From contig NZ_CP049933.1 of NCBI RefSeq assembly GCF_011382985.1, forward strand, positions 930,001-994,000: a stretch of 64,000 nt of DNA. The letters are read 5' to 3'. The number at the start of each line of letters is the position of its first letter. The stretch's first letter is position 1. Below the pieces are notes generated by a model that worked only from the letters and a program-made list of their open reading frames with translations, was not told the DNA's origin and did not search any database. Source of the DNA: Leucobacter coleopterorum. GTDB taxonomy: Bacteria > Actinomycetota > Actinomycetes > Actinomycetales > Microbacteriaceae. Shown piece after piece: positions 1 to 9,072 of this stretch. The position numbers were made by a program, and so were the translations under genes.

Positions 1-726
1 CGTCTGTCGACGGTGCGGGGAATGCACCGGTTTCTTTTCGACGAGGGGCTGCTCCCGGAGAATGTGGCGACGACCGTGCGCACGCCAAGGCGGGCCCAGC
101 GCCTGCCAAAGGCACTACCAATCGAAGAGGTTGAGGCCCTGCTTGCCGCTGCCGGGGGCGAGGATCCCGTTGCTCTGCGAAACCGTGCGCTTCTTGAGCT
201 GCTTTACGCGAGTGGTGCACGCGTGAGTGAGGTCACCGCGCTTGACGTTGACGACCTGCTTGCTGCGCCCGATCAGGATGACGCCTGGGGAGATCCTGAA
301 CACGCACTAGAGGAGGGCGGGTTCTTGCGGGTCACGGGCAAAGGAGCGAAACAGCGAATCGTGCCCTACGGTAGTTACGCCGGGCGTGCGCTCGCCGCCT
401 ATCTGGTCAGGGCGCGTCCCGCGATGGTGGCTCACGGACGAGGAACCCCCGCGCTGTTCGTGGGGCCGCGTGGCGCGAGACTTTCGCGGCAGAGCGCCTG
501 GCTTGTGATTCGTGCGGCTGCAAAGCGCGCCGGCATTACGGACGAGGTGTCGCCGCACACGCTTCGCCATTCTTTTGCGACCCACCTGCTTGCCGGTGGG
601 GCAGACGTGCGCACGGTGCAGGAGCTGCTGGGCCACGCATCCGTGACCACAACGCAGATCTACACTCAGGTGACGGCAGACACGCTGCGAGAACGCTATC
701 TCGAGGCGCACCCGCGCGCAAAGTAG
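1..726 (+). CDS. xerD: Tyrosine recombinase XerD, 5' end outside window
   Basis: Site-specific recombinase of the XerC/XerD type, which resolves chromosome dimers at dif together with FtsK. The frame is open from base 1, so the visible 241 residues lack the start of the N-terminal SAM-like domain. The catalytic domain is complete: the first Arg in GARVSE, the Lys in TGKGAKQR, the HxxR box in HTLRHS, the His in LLGHAS and the nucleophile Tyr in TQIYTQV. In related actinobacteria xerD lies directly before parA-scpAB, which supports XerD over a phage integrase. Here a surface-protein gene separates it from parA. The GTG at 13 is internal, not the real start. Confidence 0.93.
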   Translation, partial: RLSTVRGMHRFLFDEGLLPENVATTVRTPRRAQRLPKALPIEEVEALLAAAGGEDPVALRNRALLELLYASGARVSEVTALDVDDLLAAPDQDDAWGDPEHALEEGGFLRVTGKGAKQRIVPYGSYAGRALAAYLVRARPAMVAHGRGTPALFVGPRGARLSRQSAWLVIRAAAKRAGITDEVSPHTLRHSFATHLLAGGADVRTVQELLGHASVTTTQIYTQVTADTLRERYLEAHPRAK

Positions 727-902
727 CCCGCGACTTTATCTCCCAGGAAAGTGTGCGAGGATTGATGCCTCGGTGACATCAGTCTTTGAGTTGACACATG
801 GTGCCGGGCGGATTGACTGGGGAGTCTCCATCTATGGAAGCGATGATTCGCTGTGCCATGGCTGTCTTCCTGTCTTGTCTGCTTGTTTGGGAAACGCGCG
901 CC

Positions 903-3572
903 ATGCTTTCGTCGCCGAGGCAAACTCTTTTGGGGGGAAGTTTAATTTTGAGTGCACATTTTGCGACCGCTCACTCGAGCCGATTTGTGTTCACCTCGGC
1001 TGTGTTGATTGCGGGGCTGGCTTTTGGTGCGGTAGCGCCGGTTGGTAGTGTGGCGCCTGCAAACGCCGTTGGCCAGGAAGCTTTTGATGCCGCGGTGCCG
1101 ACGAAGACCCCTGGTCTCGTGGGAAACATTCCGCTTGACCATAACGATCTTGCCGCCGCGACTACCAATGCGCCTCCGGCTCAGCAGACCCGATCGAGTC
1201 GTGCCGCACTCCCAGACGACAACGAACTGGTGGATATGCCGGATGCTGCGCTGAGATCAGCGGTGCGTGCTCAAGTTGGCGGCTCCGGTGCCTTGACGAG
1301 AGGGGATCTGCGCAAGCTCGACGTGCTAAAACCAAAGAGTGCTGGGATAACCGACCTTACTGGTCTTGAGTATGCGTCGAAGCTACGGTTAGTGGACCTG
1401 AGTGGAAACCCAATCGCAACGATTGAACCAATGCGGGGTCTGTCTGCGGTCCAGCAACTTAATCTCTCGAGCACACTGATCAGTGACATTGATCCTGTGT
1501 CAACAATGCCACTCATCGACTACCTCCAGTTTAACTGGACAGAGGTTGCTGACCTTGAGCCGCTACGTGGAAAAACTCTTCTGTGGCGCATTGAGCTTGC
1601 GGGAACAAAAGTCGCTGACCTCGACCCTGTGAGCGGCATCACCAATCTCATTGAACTGTATTTCCAAGAGACTCCGGTAAGTGACTTGAGCCCGCTGGCT
1701 ACCCGCACCAAACTCATTACGCTCTCAGCCCCAAACACCGAGGTCTCCGACCTCTCTCCAGTCGCGGGATTCCAAAACCTTGAGATTGTGAATGTTAACG
1801 GGGCGAGGGTGTCTGATCTCACTATGATCGACACCTGGCCTGCTCTCAGGCAGGTCGGGTTTCTCAACCAGCGTGTTGCTGGCGCACCCGCAGTAGCGTC
1901 TGTGACTGAAACGACGTACCGCAGGGCAGTGGCGACAGCTGAGCCGTTTAGGATGCTTGAGGGTGTGGTGCTCACCACATCATCTGGAGCCACTACGACT
2001 CCTGAGGGAGTTACCGTGTGGTCGGGCCTCGCCGACGGCGCGACAGCGCTGACGACTAAGGTCGCGGGTGATCCGTGGCCGGGATCGGGTGCCACCTACT
2101 CGGCGACGCTCACCTACTCCCTGTCGCGAGCTGACTTCGTCGAAGCTCCGCCAACAGCATCTTTGGATCGGGCCTACAATTTTCAGTTGAGCGTCACTGA
2201 TGGTTTTCTTGATGGGCCCTTTGCGCTGACGAGTGGAGAGGTGCCCGGACTTACGGTGGACGCCACCGGAAAGATTTCCGGGACACCAACTGAACTGGGA
2301 ACGTTCCCGATCACCGTGACCCGCACGGATGCGTTCGGCAACGTGATCACGGGAACATTCACGTTTACTGTCGCAGAACCGGTCGACGTAACAATCACCG
2401 GAAATGATGTTGAAGTGACTTACGGTCAGGCCACGACGATTGACGTCAGCGTGGTTGACCCTCCGGATCCTGTGAGCGCAGTTGTTGAGATTGATGGGGC
2501 CACCTATGGCCCGATCGCCCTTGAGGGCAATTCTGTCGAGCTGAGCTTTCCAATTCCTGCTGCCGCGCACTCCGCGGGAGAGCACTCCGTGTCGATGTCT
2601 GTTGTTGACACCGAGACTGGGAAGCTCGTATTTGCATCGGGCTCGGCGAAACTGACGGTGAAGCAGGCATCGACCACGACTGCTGTTGCCCTCAACAAGG
2701 ATCAGAAGTCTGTCGCTGGCAAGGTAACGGGTCAACACGGCACTATCCCAACTGGCGCTGTCACGCTCACGTCTGCGGGCAAGAGTATTGGCACCGCAAC
2801 GGTCGCGAACGACGGTAGTTACAGTGCAACGCTTACGAACTGGTCGATCCCCAAGGCTAAAGAGACCCGAACAATTGTGGCTGAGTACGCGGGAGATAAG
2901 AACCACGCGGCCTCGAAAGTGTCGGTCAAGGTGACGGTCGCGCCAACTGCAGTGAACCCGGGTCCCTGCGCTGCTCCTCGCAAGGTGCCCGTGTTCGCCG
3001 ATACGTCGCTGTCGCACAAGTTCTACAAAGAGATCGACTGGATGGAGTGCATGAAGTACTCCACCGGATGGCGTCAGCCGGTGGGTAAGCCGCTCTACAA
3101 GCCTCAGAATAACCTGGAGCGTCAAGCAATGGCGGCGTTCATCTATCGCATGGAAGCTCCCAAGAACTACAAAGCTCCCAAAGTCTCTCCGTTCGCTGAC
3201 GTGAAGCCAGGCGATTCTTTCTACAAAGAGATCGCGTGGATGTACGAGGCTGGTCTCTCCACTGGCTGGAAAGAGCCTTCTGGTAAGCCGACGTTCCGCC
3301 CCTACAACTCACTCTCGCGTGAGGCCATGGCAGCGTTCATTTACCGCATGGAGGCCCCGAAGGGATATAAGGCTCCTGTAGTGTCGCCTATGACGGATAT
3401 GAAACCCGGCATGTCGTTCTACAAGGAGATCTCGTGGATGTATGACGAGGGGCTCTCAACGGGCAACCGAGTTGGTGCGACGAAGGAATACTGGCCGAAG
3501 GACGAACTTTCGCGACAGGCGATGGCGGCGTTTATTTACCGGCTTGTGCTGAACTATAGGCCCAGCAAGTAA
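903..3572 (+). CDS. Secreted leucine-rich-repeat surface protein with three C-terminal anchoring repeats
   Basis: Large exported protein of about 890 residues. Counting from the ATG at 798 (924 aa), a signal peptide with hydrophobic core VFTSAVLIAGLAFG ends near ANA. Residues about 180-357 are 22-residue leucine-rich repeats of the internalin/SDS22 kind (for example LRLVDLSGNPIATIEPMRGL). Then come a cadherin-like putative Ig domain (about 450-528), a bacterial Ig-like domain (about 620-716), and three repeats of about 66 residues (about 730-924) carrying FYKEI.WM and R.AMAAFIYRM. The same repeats end the metalloprotease near 22.8 kb and resemble S-layer-homology anchors. The start is uncertain: ATG 834 has GGGGAG upstream, and TTG 948 follows GGGGGGAAG and gives the neatest signal peptide. 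The gene interrupts the usual xerD-parA neighbourhood. Binding partner unknown. Confidence 0.85.
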   Translation: MLSSPRQTLLGGSLILSAHFATAHSSRFVFTSAVLIAGLAFGAVAPVGSVAPANAVGQEAFDAAVPTKTPGLVGNIPLDHNDLAAATTNAPPAQQTRSSRAALPDDNELVDMPDAALRSAVRAQVGGSGALTRGDLRKLDVLKPKSAGITDLTGLEYASKLRLVDLSGNPIATIEPMRGLSAVQQLNLSSTLISDIDPVSTMPLIDYLQFNWTEVADLEPLRGKTLLWRIELAGTKVADLDPVSGITNLIELYFQETPVSDLSPLATRTKLITLSAPNTEVSDLSPVAGFQNLEIVNVNGARVSDLTMIDTWPALRQVGFLNQRVAGAPAVASVTETTYRRAVATAEPFRMLEGVVLTTSSGATTTPEGVTVWSGLADGATALTTKVAGDPWPGSGATYSATLTYSLSRADFVEAPPTASLDRAYNFQLSVTDGFLDGPFALTSGEVPGLTVDATGKISGTPTELGTFPITVTRTDAFGNVITGTFTFTVAEPVDVTITGNDVEVTYGQATTIDVSVVDPPDPVSAVVEIDGATYGPIALEGNSVELSFPIPAAAHSAGEHSVSMSVVDTETGKLVFASGSAKLTVKQASTTTAVALNKDQKSVAGKVTGQHGTIPTGAVTLTSAGKSIGTATVANDGSYSATLTNWSIPKAKETRTIVAEYAGDKNHAASKVSVKVTVAPTAVNPGPCAAPRKVPVFADTSLSHKFYKEIDWMECMKYSTGWRQPVGKPLYKPQNNLERQAMAAFIYRMEAPKNYKAPKVSPFADVKPGDSFYKEIAWMYEAGLSTGWKEPSGKPTFRPYNSLSREAMAAFIYRMEAPKGYKAPVVSPMTDMKPGMSFYKEISWMYDEGLSTGNRVGATKEYWPKDELSRQAMAAFIYRLVLNYRPSK

Positions 3573-3720
3573 TTCGCGTTTCGGTAACAACTGCGCGGGC
3601 CGGGGGAGAAGAGTGCTTGCGCGGTATTTACTCGCCTCGCCCGCTCACTTGTTGGGGCAGCTGGGTGCCATTCCCCACGATAGGATGGAGCGTCGGAGAA
3701 CGTAACGAAAGGGGGCCGGG

Positions 3721-4575
3721 ATGGCGAAAGACCAGGTAGTGCTGGGGCCAACCGGTCGACCCGAAACGATTATTCCCGCGCCAAAGCCACTCGCGCAGCA
3801 CGGGCCAGCCCGCATCATCGCGATGTGTAACCAAAAAGGTGGCGTCGGCAAGACCACAACGACCATCAACCTGGGTGCCGCTCTCGCGCGTTACGGACGT
3901 CGTGTGTTGCTCGTTGATTTTGATCCGCAGGGCGCGCTCTCTGCCGGGCTTGGGGTACAGGCACACGATGTGCCCACCATCTACGACCTCATTCTTGGCA
4001 AAGAGAAGGATCCCCAAGAGGTGATCCAGCACACCGAGACCAAAAACCTCGATGTGATCCCCGCCAATATTGACCTGTCTGCCGCCGAAGTTCACCTCGT
4101 GACCGAGGTCGCCCGCGAGCAGATTCTCGCGGGTGTGCTGCGCAAGGTCGCGGCCGACTACGACGTGATTCTGATCGATTGCCAGCCGTCACTCGGCCTG
4201 CTCACGGTCAACGCTCTGACCGCAAGTCACGGCGTGCTGATCCCGCTTGCCTGCGAATTCTTCGCCTTGCGCGGCGTCGCGCTGCTGATCGAAACGGTCG
4301 AGAAGGTTCGGGATCGTCTCAACCCCCAGATCGAGGTCGACGGAATTATCGCGACCATGTATGACTCCCGCACGCTGCACGCACGCGAGGTGCTTGAGCG
4401 CGTGGTCGATACCTTCGGCGACACGGTCTTCGACACCGTCATCAGCCGTACCGTGAAACTGCCTGATGCCTCGGTCGCCGCGAAGTCAATCTTCGATTAC
4501 GCGCCTACGAACCTCGCCTCTGAGGCTTATCTGAAGCTCGCCCGTGAGGTCGTGCAGCGGGGCGTTGTCGCTTAA
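3721..4575 (+). CDS. parA: ParA/Soj chromosome-partitioning ATPase
   Basis: ParA-family ATPase of 284 residues acting in chromosome segregation. The deviant Walker A motif KGGVGKTTTTINLG lies near residues 38-51, followed by the Walker A' VLLVDFDPQG and the Walker B region DVILIDCQPSLG. An N-terminal stretch of about 30 residues precedes the ATPase fold. The start ATG follows a purine-rich GAAAGGGGG site. It lies 11 bases before scpA and no parB is present here, so it is the xerD/scp-linked ParA copy typical of actinobacteria rather than the origin-linked parAB pair. That assignment is inference from context. Confidence 0.93.
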   Translation: MAKDQVVLGPTGRPETIIPAPKPLAQHGPARIIAMCNQKGGVGKTTTTINLGAALARYGRRVLLVDFDPQGALSAGLGVQAHDVPTIYDLILGKEKDPQEVIQHTETKNLDVIPANIDLSAAEVHLVTEVAREQILAGVLRKVAADYDVILIDCQPSLGLLTVNALTASHGVLIPLACEFFALRGVALLIETVEKVRDRLNPQIEVDGIIATMYDSRTLHAREVLERVVDTFGDTVFDTVISRTVKLPDASVAAKSIFDYAPTNLASEAYLKLAREVVQRGVVA

Positions 4576-4586
4576 CGCGGGTCGCA

Positions 4587-5420
4587 ATGGACGAAAACGT
4601 GGGCAACGCAGACAGCGTCGCCACTGTGGAGGACGGCGCAGGGTTTCACGTCACACTTGAGGTGTTCGACGGCCCTTTTGACCTACTTCTAAATCTCATC
4701 GGCAAGCACGAGCTAGACATCACCGAAGTCGCACTGAGCCTTGTGACCGATGAGTTTATTGCCTATCTGGCAACGCTCGAGGGGGAGGGGATCGAACTGC
4801 TCGACCGCGCCTCCGAGTTTCTGGTGGTCGCAGCGACACTGCTCGACCTGAAGATTGCAAGCCTGCTGCCGCAGGGCGAAGTGGTGGATGCCGAAGATAT
4901 TGCTCTGCTCGAAGCGCGGGATCTGCTTTTTGCACGCCTGCTGCAGTATCGAGCCTTCAAACAGGCGAGCGATTGGTTCAAACGGCAGCTTGAAGCCGAG
5001 GAGACCCGGCACCCGCGATTGGTGCCGCTCGATGCAAAGTATCGAGAACAAACTCCCGAGCTGGTGTGGAGCCTGTCCGCAGAAGACTTTGCGGCGATCG
5101 CGATGCTGGCGTTTGCGCCGCGCGAGATCCCGACCGTGGGCCTTGACCACCTGCACGCGCCGCTTGTGTCGATTCGCGAGCAGGCGGCCATAGTGGTGTC
5201 GGCGCTGCGCTCTGGCGGCGTGCATCGCTTTCGGGAGCTGATCGCTGGTGTCTCGGAGCGAGGAGTGATCGTGGCGAGGTTTCTTGCAATCCTCGAGCTG
5301 TATCGACGCGCCGCGGTGAGTTTCGAGCAGGCTGAACCGCTGGGAGAACTGAGCGTGCAATGGGTCGGCGAAAGCTGGTCTGACGACGAACTTGCAACAC
5401 TGGGGAGCGACTATGACTAG
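4587..5420 (+). CDS. scpA: Segregation and condensation protein ScpA (kleisin)
   Basis: ScpA is the kleisin subunit that bridges Smc heads and binds ScpB to form condensin. The 277-residue product has the family N-terminus (FDGPFDLLLNLIGKHELDI, about residues 28-46) that contacts the Smc neck. It also has a long helical middle (LEARDLLFARLLQYRAFKQ) and a C-terminal winged helix that ends in acidic residues. Length is normal for the family. Its stop overlaps the scpB start by 8 bases (ATG at 5413, TAG at 5418-5420), which indicates translational coupling. Confidence 0.94.
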   Translation: MDENVGNADSVATVEDGAGFHVTLEVFDGPFDLLLNLIGKHELDITEVALSLVTDEFIAYLATLEGEGIELLDRASEFLVVAATLLDLKIASLLPQGEVVDAEDIALLEARDLLFARLLQYRAFKQASDWFKRQLEAEETRHPRLVPLDAKYREQTPELVWSLSAEDFAAIAMLAFAPREIPTVGLDHLHAPLVSIREQAAIVVSALRSGGVHRFRELIAGVSERGVIVARFLAILELYRRAAVSFEQAEPLGELSVQWVGESWSDDELATLGSDYD

Positions 5421-6071
5421 TGGAAACGTGACTGATGTGAACAGCGCCACTGACGTGCTGGAAAACGAATCTGAAGAATTCGAAGAGCCTTCGACCGAGC
5501 TAAGTCGTGCCCGCGAGGCCCACTCGCTCGCTCAGCAGCTCGAAGCGCTGCTTATCGTCGCCGACGAGCCCTTAGCGCCGTGACGCTGGCGACAGCCACT
5601 GACCGCCCCGTGCGTGAAGTGCGCGCCGCACTCAAGTCGCTGATCGCTGATTTTGAGGGCACGGAAACGGGATCCCCGCGTGGATTTGAGCTGCGCGAGG
5701 TCGCGGGTGGTTACCGCTTCTACGTGCGCGAGAGCCTCGACCCTGTTGTTGCGGACTTCGTGCAGCAGCAGACGCCGTCAAAGCTGTCGCAGGCTGCACT
5801 CGAGACGCTCGCCGTGATCGCGTACCGGCAACCTATCTCGCGCGGTGCGATCGCATCGGTTCGCGCGGTGAACGTTGACTCGGTTGTGCGCACCCTGCTG
5901 GGTCGCGGGCTGATCACGGAGGTTGGGCAGGATCCCGAAACTACCGCAACACTGTATGGAACCTCCGAGGCTCTGCTGGGGCACTTGGGCATTGGCGATG
6001 TTTCCGAGCTGCCGCCTATTGCGCCACTGCTCGACGACGGATCGGAAGGATTCGATAATGAACAGTTCTAG
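5413..6071 (+). CDS. scpB: Segregation and condensation protein ScpB, frameshifted as read
   Basis: ScpB binds ScpA as a dimer in the Smc complex and consists of two winged-helix domains. The N-terminal frame runs from ATG 5413 to a TGA at 5581-5583, ending LLIVADEPLAP. The rest is in the next frame, beginning GTG ACG CTG at 5580. Adding one G at about 5579 joins them as ADEPLAPVTLATATDRPV, the expected family sequence, and gives about 220 residues. The helix LETLAVIAYRQPISRGAI is the ScpB hallmark. The break is probably a sequencing deletion. As written, stop and start overlap as GTGA, so reinitiation is possible in principle. The 3' end overlaps rluB by 14 bases. Confidence 0.9.
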
Positions 6072-7197
6072 GGAAGATTTCGGGGGCTCATTCTCCGTCG
6101 ACGGTGAAACCGTTGAGGTGGATCTCGCCGAGTTCGGGTGGGATCGACCGAGCGCTGCCTCGGCCAAACCCGACCACAATGACGACGGTCGAATTCGCCT
6201 GCAGAAAGCCCTCGCCACCGCGGGAGTGGCCTCGCGTCGCGCCTGTGAAACGCTGATTACCAGTGGTCGGGTTGAGGTAAACGGCGAGGTGCAGCGCGAG
6301 CTGGGGTCGCGCATCAACCCCGAAACCGACACCGTGCGTGTTGACGGCGTTGTTGTGCAGATGGACGTTTCCAAGCGATACTTTGTGCTCAATAAACCAC
6401 GCGGAGTGGTCTCGACGATGCGCGATGAAGGCGGACGACCCGACCTGCGTGAGTTCACGGAGGAGATTGAAGACCGGCTCTACAATGTTGGCAGGCTCGA
6501 TACCGATACGAGCGGCCTGCTGATCCTGACCAACGACGGTGAGCTCGCCCACAAGCTCGCCCACCCGAGCTTCGGTGTGCAGAAAACCTACGTCGCGAAG
6601 GTTCGTGGCCGCGTCACCGGCGAAACGCTGCAGCGCCTGCGAGAAGGCGTTGAGCTGAAAGACGGTCCGATCCGGGCGGATCGTGCGAAGCTGCTGCCTG
6701 GCGGTTCCAGTAAGACCCACTCGTTGATTGAGGTGACCCTGCACTCGGGACGCAACCGCATCGTGCGGCGCATGCTCGCCGAGGTGGGGCACCCGGTCGA
6801 AGAGCTGGTGCGTCGGCAGTTTGGGCCACTGCACTTGGGCACGCTGCGGGTTGGTGAAATGCGCGAGCTGTCCGCTGGCGAGCGCGGCGCGCTGCTGTCT
6901 GCGGCTGACGAGGATGGTCAGTATCCAGAGCAGCCAGGTGGCGGTGACCGCGGGCAGGACCGCGGCGCCCAGGGCGGGCGGCAGGATCGTGGACGCGGCG
7001 CCGTGACGGGTGGCCGACCGGGCGATGGCAAGGGCGCTCGTGGCATGCGCGGGATTGCCGCGAAAGGCAACCCCCACAACCGTCGCGGCGCGAGTGGGGC
7101 AGGCGGCGGCTTACAGGGACGCGGTGGCCGCAGTTCGGACGACGGCGGGTACCGCGGTAAGCCGAGACAGGGGGATCACGATGAGCGCAGCAGGTAG
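6058..7197 (+). CDS. rluB: 23S rRNA pseudouridine synthase (RluB/RsuA family)
   Basis: RsuA/RluB-family pseudouridine synthase of about 379 residues. An S4 RNA-binding domain (IRLQKALATAGVASRRACE) is followed by the catalytic domain, with the active Asp in GRLDTDTSGLLILTNDGE. The last 80 or so residues are a Gly/Arg/Asp-rich low-complexity tail, common in actinobacterial members and probably disordered and RNA-binding. The start ATG 6058 lies inside the end of scpB. The 3' end overlaps tyrA by 17 bases. The scpAB-rluB-tyrA-cmk-der order is the standard actinobacterial arrangement. Confidence 0.93.
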   Translation: MNSSREDFGGSFSVDGETVEVDLAEFGWDRPSAASAKPDHNDDGRIRLQKALATAGVASRRACETLITSGRVEVNGEVQRELGSRINPETDTVRVDGVVVQMDVSKRYFVLNKPRGVVSTMRDEGGRPDLREFTEEIEDRLYNVGRLDTDTSGLLILTNDGELAHKLAHPSFGVQKTYVAKVRGRVTGETLQRLREGVELKDGPIRADRAKLLPGGSSKTHSLIEVTLHSGRNRIVRRMLAEVGHPVEELVRRQFGPLHLGTLRVGEMRELSAGERGALLSAADEDGQYPEQPGGGDRGQDRGAQGGRQDRGRGAVTGGRPGDGKGARGMRGIAAKGNPHNRRGASGAGGGLQGRGGRSSDDGGYRGKPRQGDHDERSR

Positions 7198-8329
7198 TCA
7201 ATTCTTGAAAGCGCCGAACAGCACGCTCGATGAGAGCGCTCCGAGCGCACTCGCCGCGCGCGTTCGTAGCGCGGTGCACGTGATCGGTGCCGGACTTCTC
7301 GGTGCGAGCGTTGGGCTCGGGCTGCGTGAGCGCGGTGTTGACGTGACGCTTGAGGATCAGTCACCAACGACCGTGGCGCTCGCCGCCGATTATGGGGCTG
7401 GGCGACTGCGCACCGCGCAGGATCCCGAACCGGCGCTTGTCGTTGTTGCGACCCCACCCGATGTCACCGCCGACGTGATTGAGCGTGCGCTGACCACGTA
7501 CCCGAACGCCGTTGTCACGGACGTTGCCAGCGTCAAACTCGCCCCGTACCTGGAACTGTTGCGACGCGGACTCGACCTCAAGAACTACGTCGGCTCACAC
7601 CCGATGGCCGGCCGGGAACGTGGCGGGGCGATCATGGCACGCGCCGATCTGTTTGTGGCGCGCCCCTGGGTCATTTGCCGAGACCACGAGACCCCCGCCG
7701 AGGCGCTGGCACTCGTGGAAGACGTTGCCCTCGATCTTGGCGCGACCCCGCTTGAAATGACCCCGGAGGAGCACGACCGGTCGGTCGGTCTGGTATCGCA
7801 CCTGCCGCAGGTGATTTCGAGTCTGCTGGCGGCACGGTTGATTCCCGCGAGCGAGCAAGCGGTTGGCCTGGCCGGTGCCGGCCTGCGCGATACGACCCGC
7901 ATTGCGTCGAGCGACCCCGAGCTGTGGGTGCAGATTCTCGGCGCGAATCGCGCGCCGGTGGTAGACCTGCTCGACGCGTTTGGAAAAGACCTTGCCAGCT
8001 TTGCCGATGCACTGCGCGACCCCGAGCAGACTGGAGCGAAGCGGCGCATTGCCGACTTGCTGTCTTCGGGGAACCGGGGCGTTGCGCGCATTCCCGGTAA
8101 GCACGGATCTTCTGAGCGATTCACCTCGATCATGGTGTTGATCGACGATACGCCGGGCCAGCTTGGCCGCCTGCTCACCGAACTCGGAGAACTGGGCATT
8201 AATATGGAAGACTTGCGTCTTGAGCACTCGCCAGGTGCGCAAATCGGCTTCGCGGAGATCGCGGTGCTGCCGGAGGTCGCCGAACGTGCGGTTACGGATC
8301 TCGTCGAACGCGGATGGAGGACGCTGTGA
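7181..8329 (+). CDS. tyrA: Prephenate dehydrogenase
   Basis: Oxidative decarboxylation of prephenate to 4-hydroxyphenylpyruvate in tyrosine synthesis. From ATG 7181 (after an AGGGGG site) the product is 382 residues. The NAD(P)-binding Rossmann motif VHVIGAGLLGASVGLGL is near residues 30-46. The substrate-site signature GSHPMAGRERGG and the helix VSHLPQVISSLLA follow. A C-terminal ACT-type regulatory domain (DDTPGQLGRLLTELGELGI) ends the protein, suggesting feedback control by tyrosine. A longer upstream reading frame exists but lies wholly inside rluB. The stop overlaps the cmk start as GTGA. Confidence 0.93.
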   Translation: MSAAGSQFLKAPNSTLDESAPSALAARVRSAVHVIGAGLLGASVGLGLRERGVDVTLEDQSPTTVALAADYGAGRLRTAQDPEPALVVVATPPDVTADVIERALTTYPNAVVTDVASVKLAPYLELLRRGLDLKNYVGSHPMAGRERGGAIMARADLFVARPWVICRDHETPAEALALVEDVALDLGATPLEMTPEEHDRSVGLVSHLPQVISSLLAARLIPASEQAVGLAGAGLRDTTRIASSDPELWVQILGANRAPVVDLLDAFGKDLASFADALRDPEQTGAKRRIADLLSSGNRGVARIPGKHGSSERFTSIMVLIDDTPGQLGRLLTELGELGINMEDLRLEHSPGAQIGFAEIAVLPEVAERAVTDLVERGWRTL

Positions 8330-9072
8330 GTGATGCTGTGAACACTGGCGGTTCTGGCGCGGCCGCGCCGATCCTCGTCGCTATTGACGGACCGGCTGGC
8401 AGCGGCAAATCGAGTGTGTCTCGTGCCGCCGCTGAGCGGCTCGGGTTTGGGCTCCTCGACACCGGTGCCGCGTACCGCGCGCTTGCTTGGGCGGCGCTCG
8501 AAAATGAACTCGATCTCGACGACGAGGTTCTGGTTGCGGAACTCGTCGAAAGCTGGGGATACGTGACAACACTGGTCGGAGAGCCCGCCATAGAGGTGGT
8601 GCTTCCGGCCGCTATCGGGGTCAAGGGTCACGATGTGACCGATGCAATTCGGGATCCTGCGATCAGCGGTCAGGTGTCGCGGGTGTCGAAGCACCCCGTC
8701 GTTCGGGCCCGGTTGAACGAGATGTTTCGTCGCATCGTCGCTGAATCAGAGTTGCCCGGTGTGATCATCGAGGGGCGCGACATTACTACCGTGGTGGCGC
8801 CAGACGCGCCGGTGCGGATCTTGATGACGGCCTCGCCTGAGGTGCGTGCCGCGCGCCGCGCTGGTGAGCTGCAGGGAGCAGACCACGAGCAGGTGCTGGC
8901 AGACATCATGGCGCGGGACGCAAAAGATGTGTTGGTCGTCGACTTTATGAACCCCGCTCCCGGGGTGACGCTCATTGACACGAGCGATTTGGATTTTGGG
9001 CAGTCAGTTCAGGCTGTCATCGATGTGGTGCAGGCGGCGCAATCGACCGCTGCGGAAGAGAGTGGAAAATGA
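8326..9072 (+). CDS. cmk: Cytidylate kinase
   Basis: Phosphorylates CMP and dCMP using ATP. The P-loop [14 protein letters not shown] is close to the N-terminus, and [19 protein letters not shown] and [17 protein letters not shown] are the nucleotide-binding signatures of the family. The start GTG 8326 is preferred because GGAGGA lies 4 bases upstream and the codon overlaps the tyrA stop. ATG 8314 would add four residues. Length (about 248 aa) is slightly longer than the usual 220-230. The stop overlaps the der start by 4 bases (ATGA). Confidence 0.95.
   Translation: MSDAVNTGGSGAAAPILVAIDGPAGSGKSSVSRAAAERLGFGLLDTGAAYRALAWAALENELDLDDEVLVAELVESWGYVTTLVGEPAIEVVLPAAIGVKGHDVTDAIRDPAISGQVSRVSKHPVVRARLNEMFRRIVAESELPGVIIEGRDITTVVAPDAPVRILMTASPEVRAARRAGELQGADHEQVLADIMARDAKDVLVVDFMNPAPGVTLIDTSDLDFGQSVQAVIDVVQAAQSTAAEESGK

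Noticed and set aside
1980..3125. Long minus-strand reading frame of 381 codons
   Set aside because: It lies wholly inside the LRR protein gene, lacks any domain and reads as Arg/His-rich composition typical of an antisense shadow.
6088..7077. Minus-strand reading frame of 329 codons opposite rluB
   Set aside because: Shadow of rluB, with no ribosome site or family motif. Conserved catalytic motifs are on the plus strand.
7585..8694. Minus-strand reading frame of 369 codons across tyrA and cmk
   Set aside because: It spans two well-supported plus-strand genes and has a low-complexity Ser/Arg composition.
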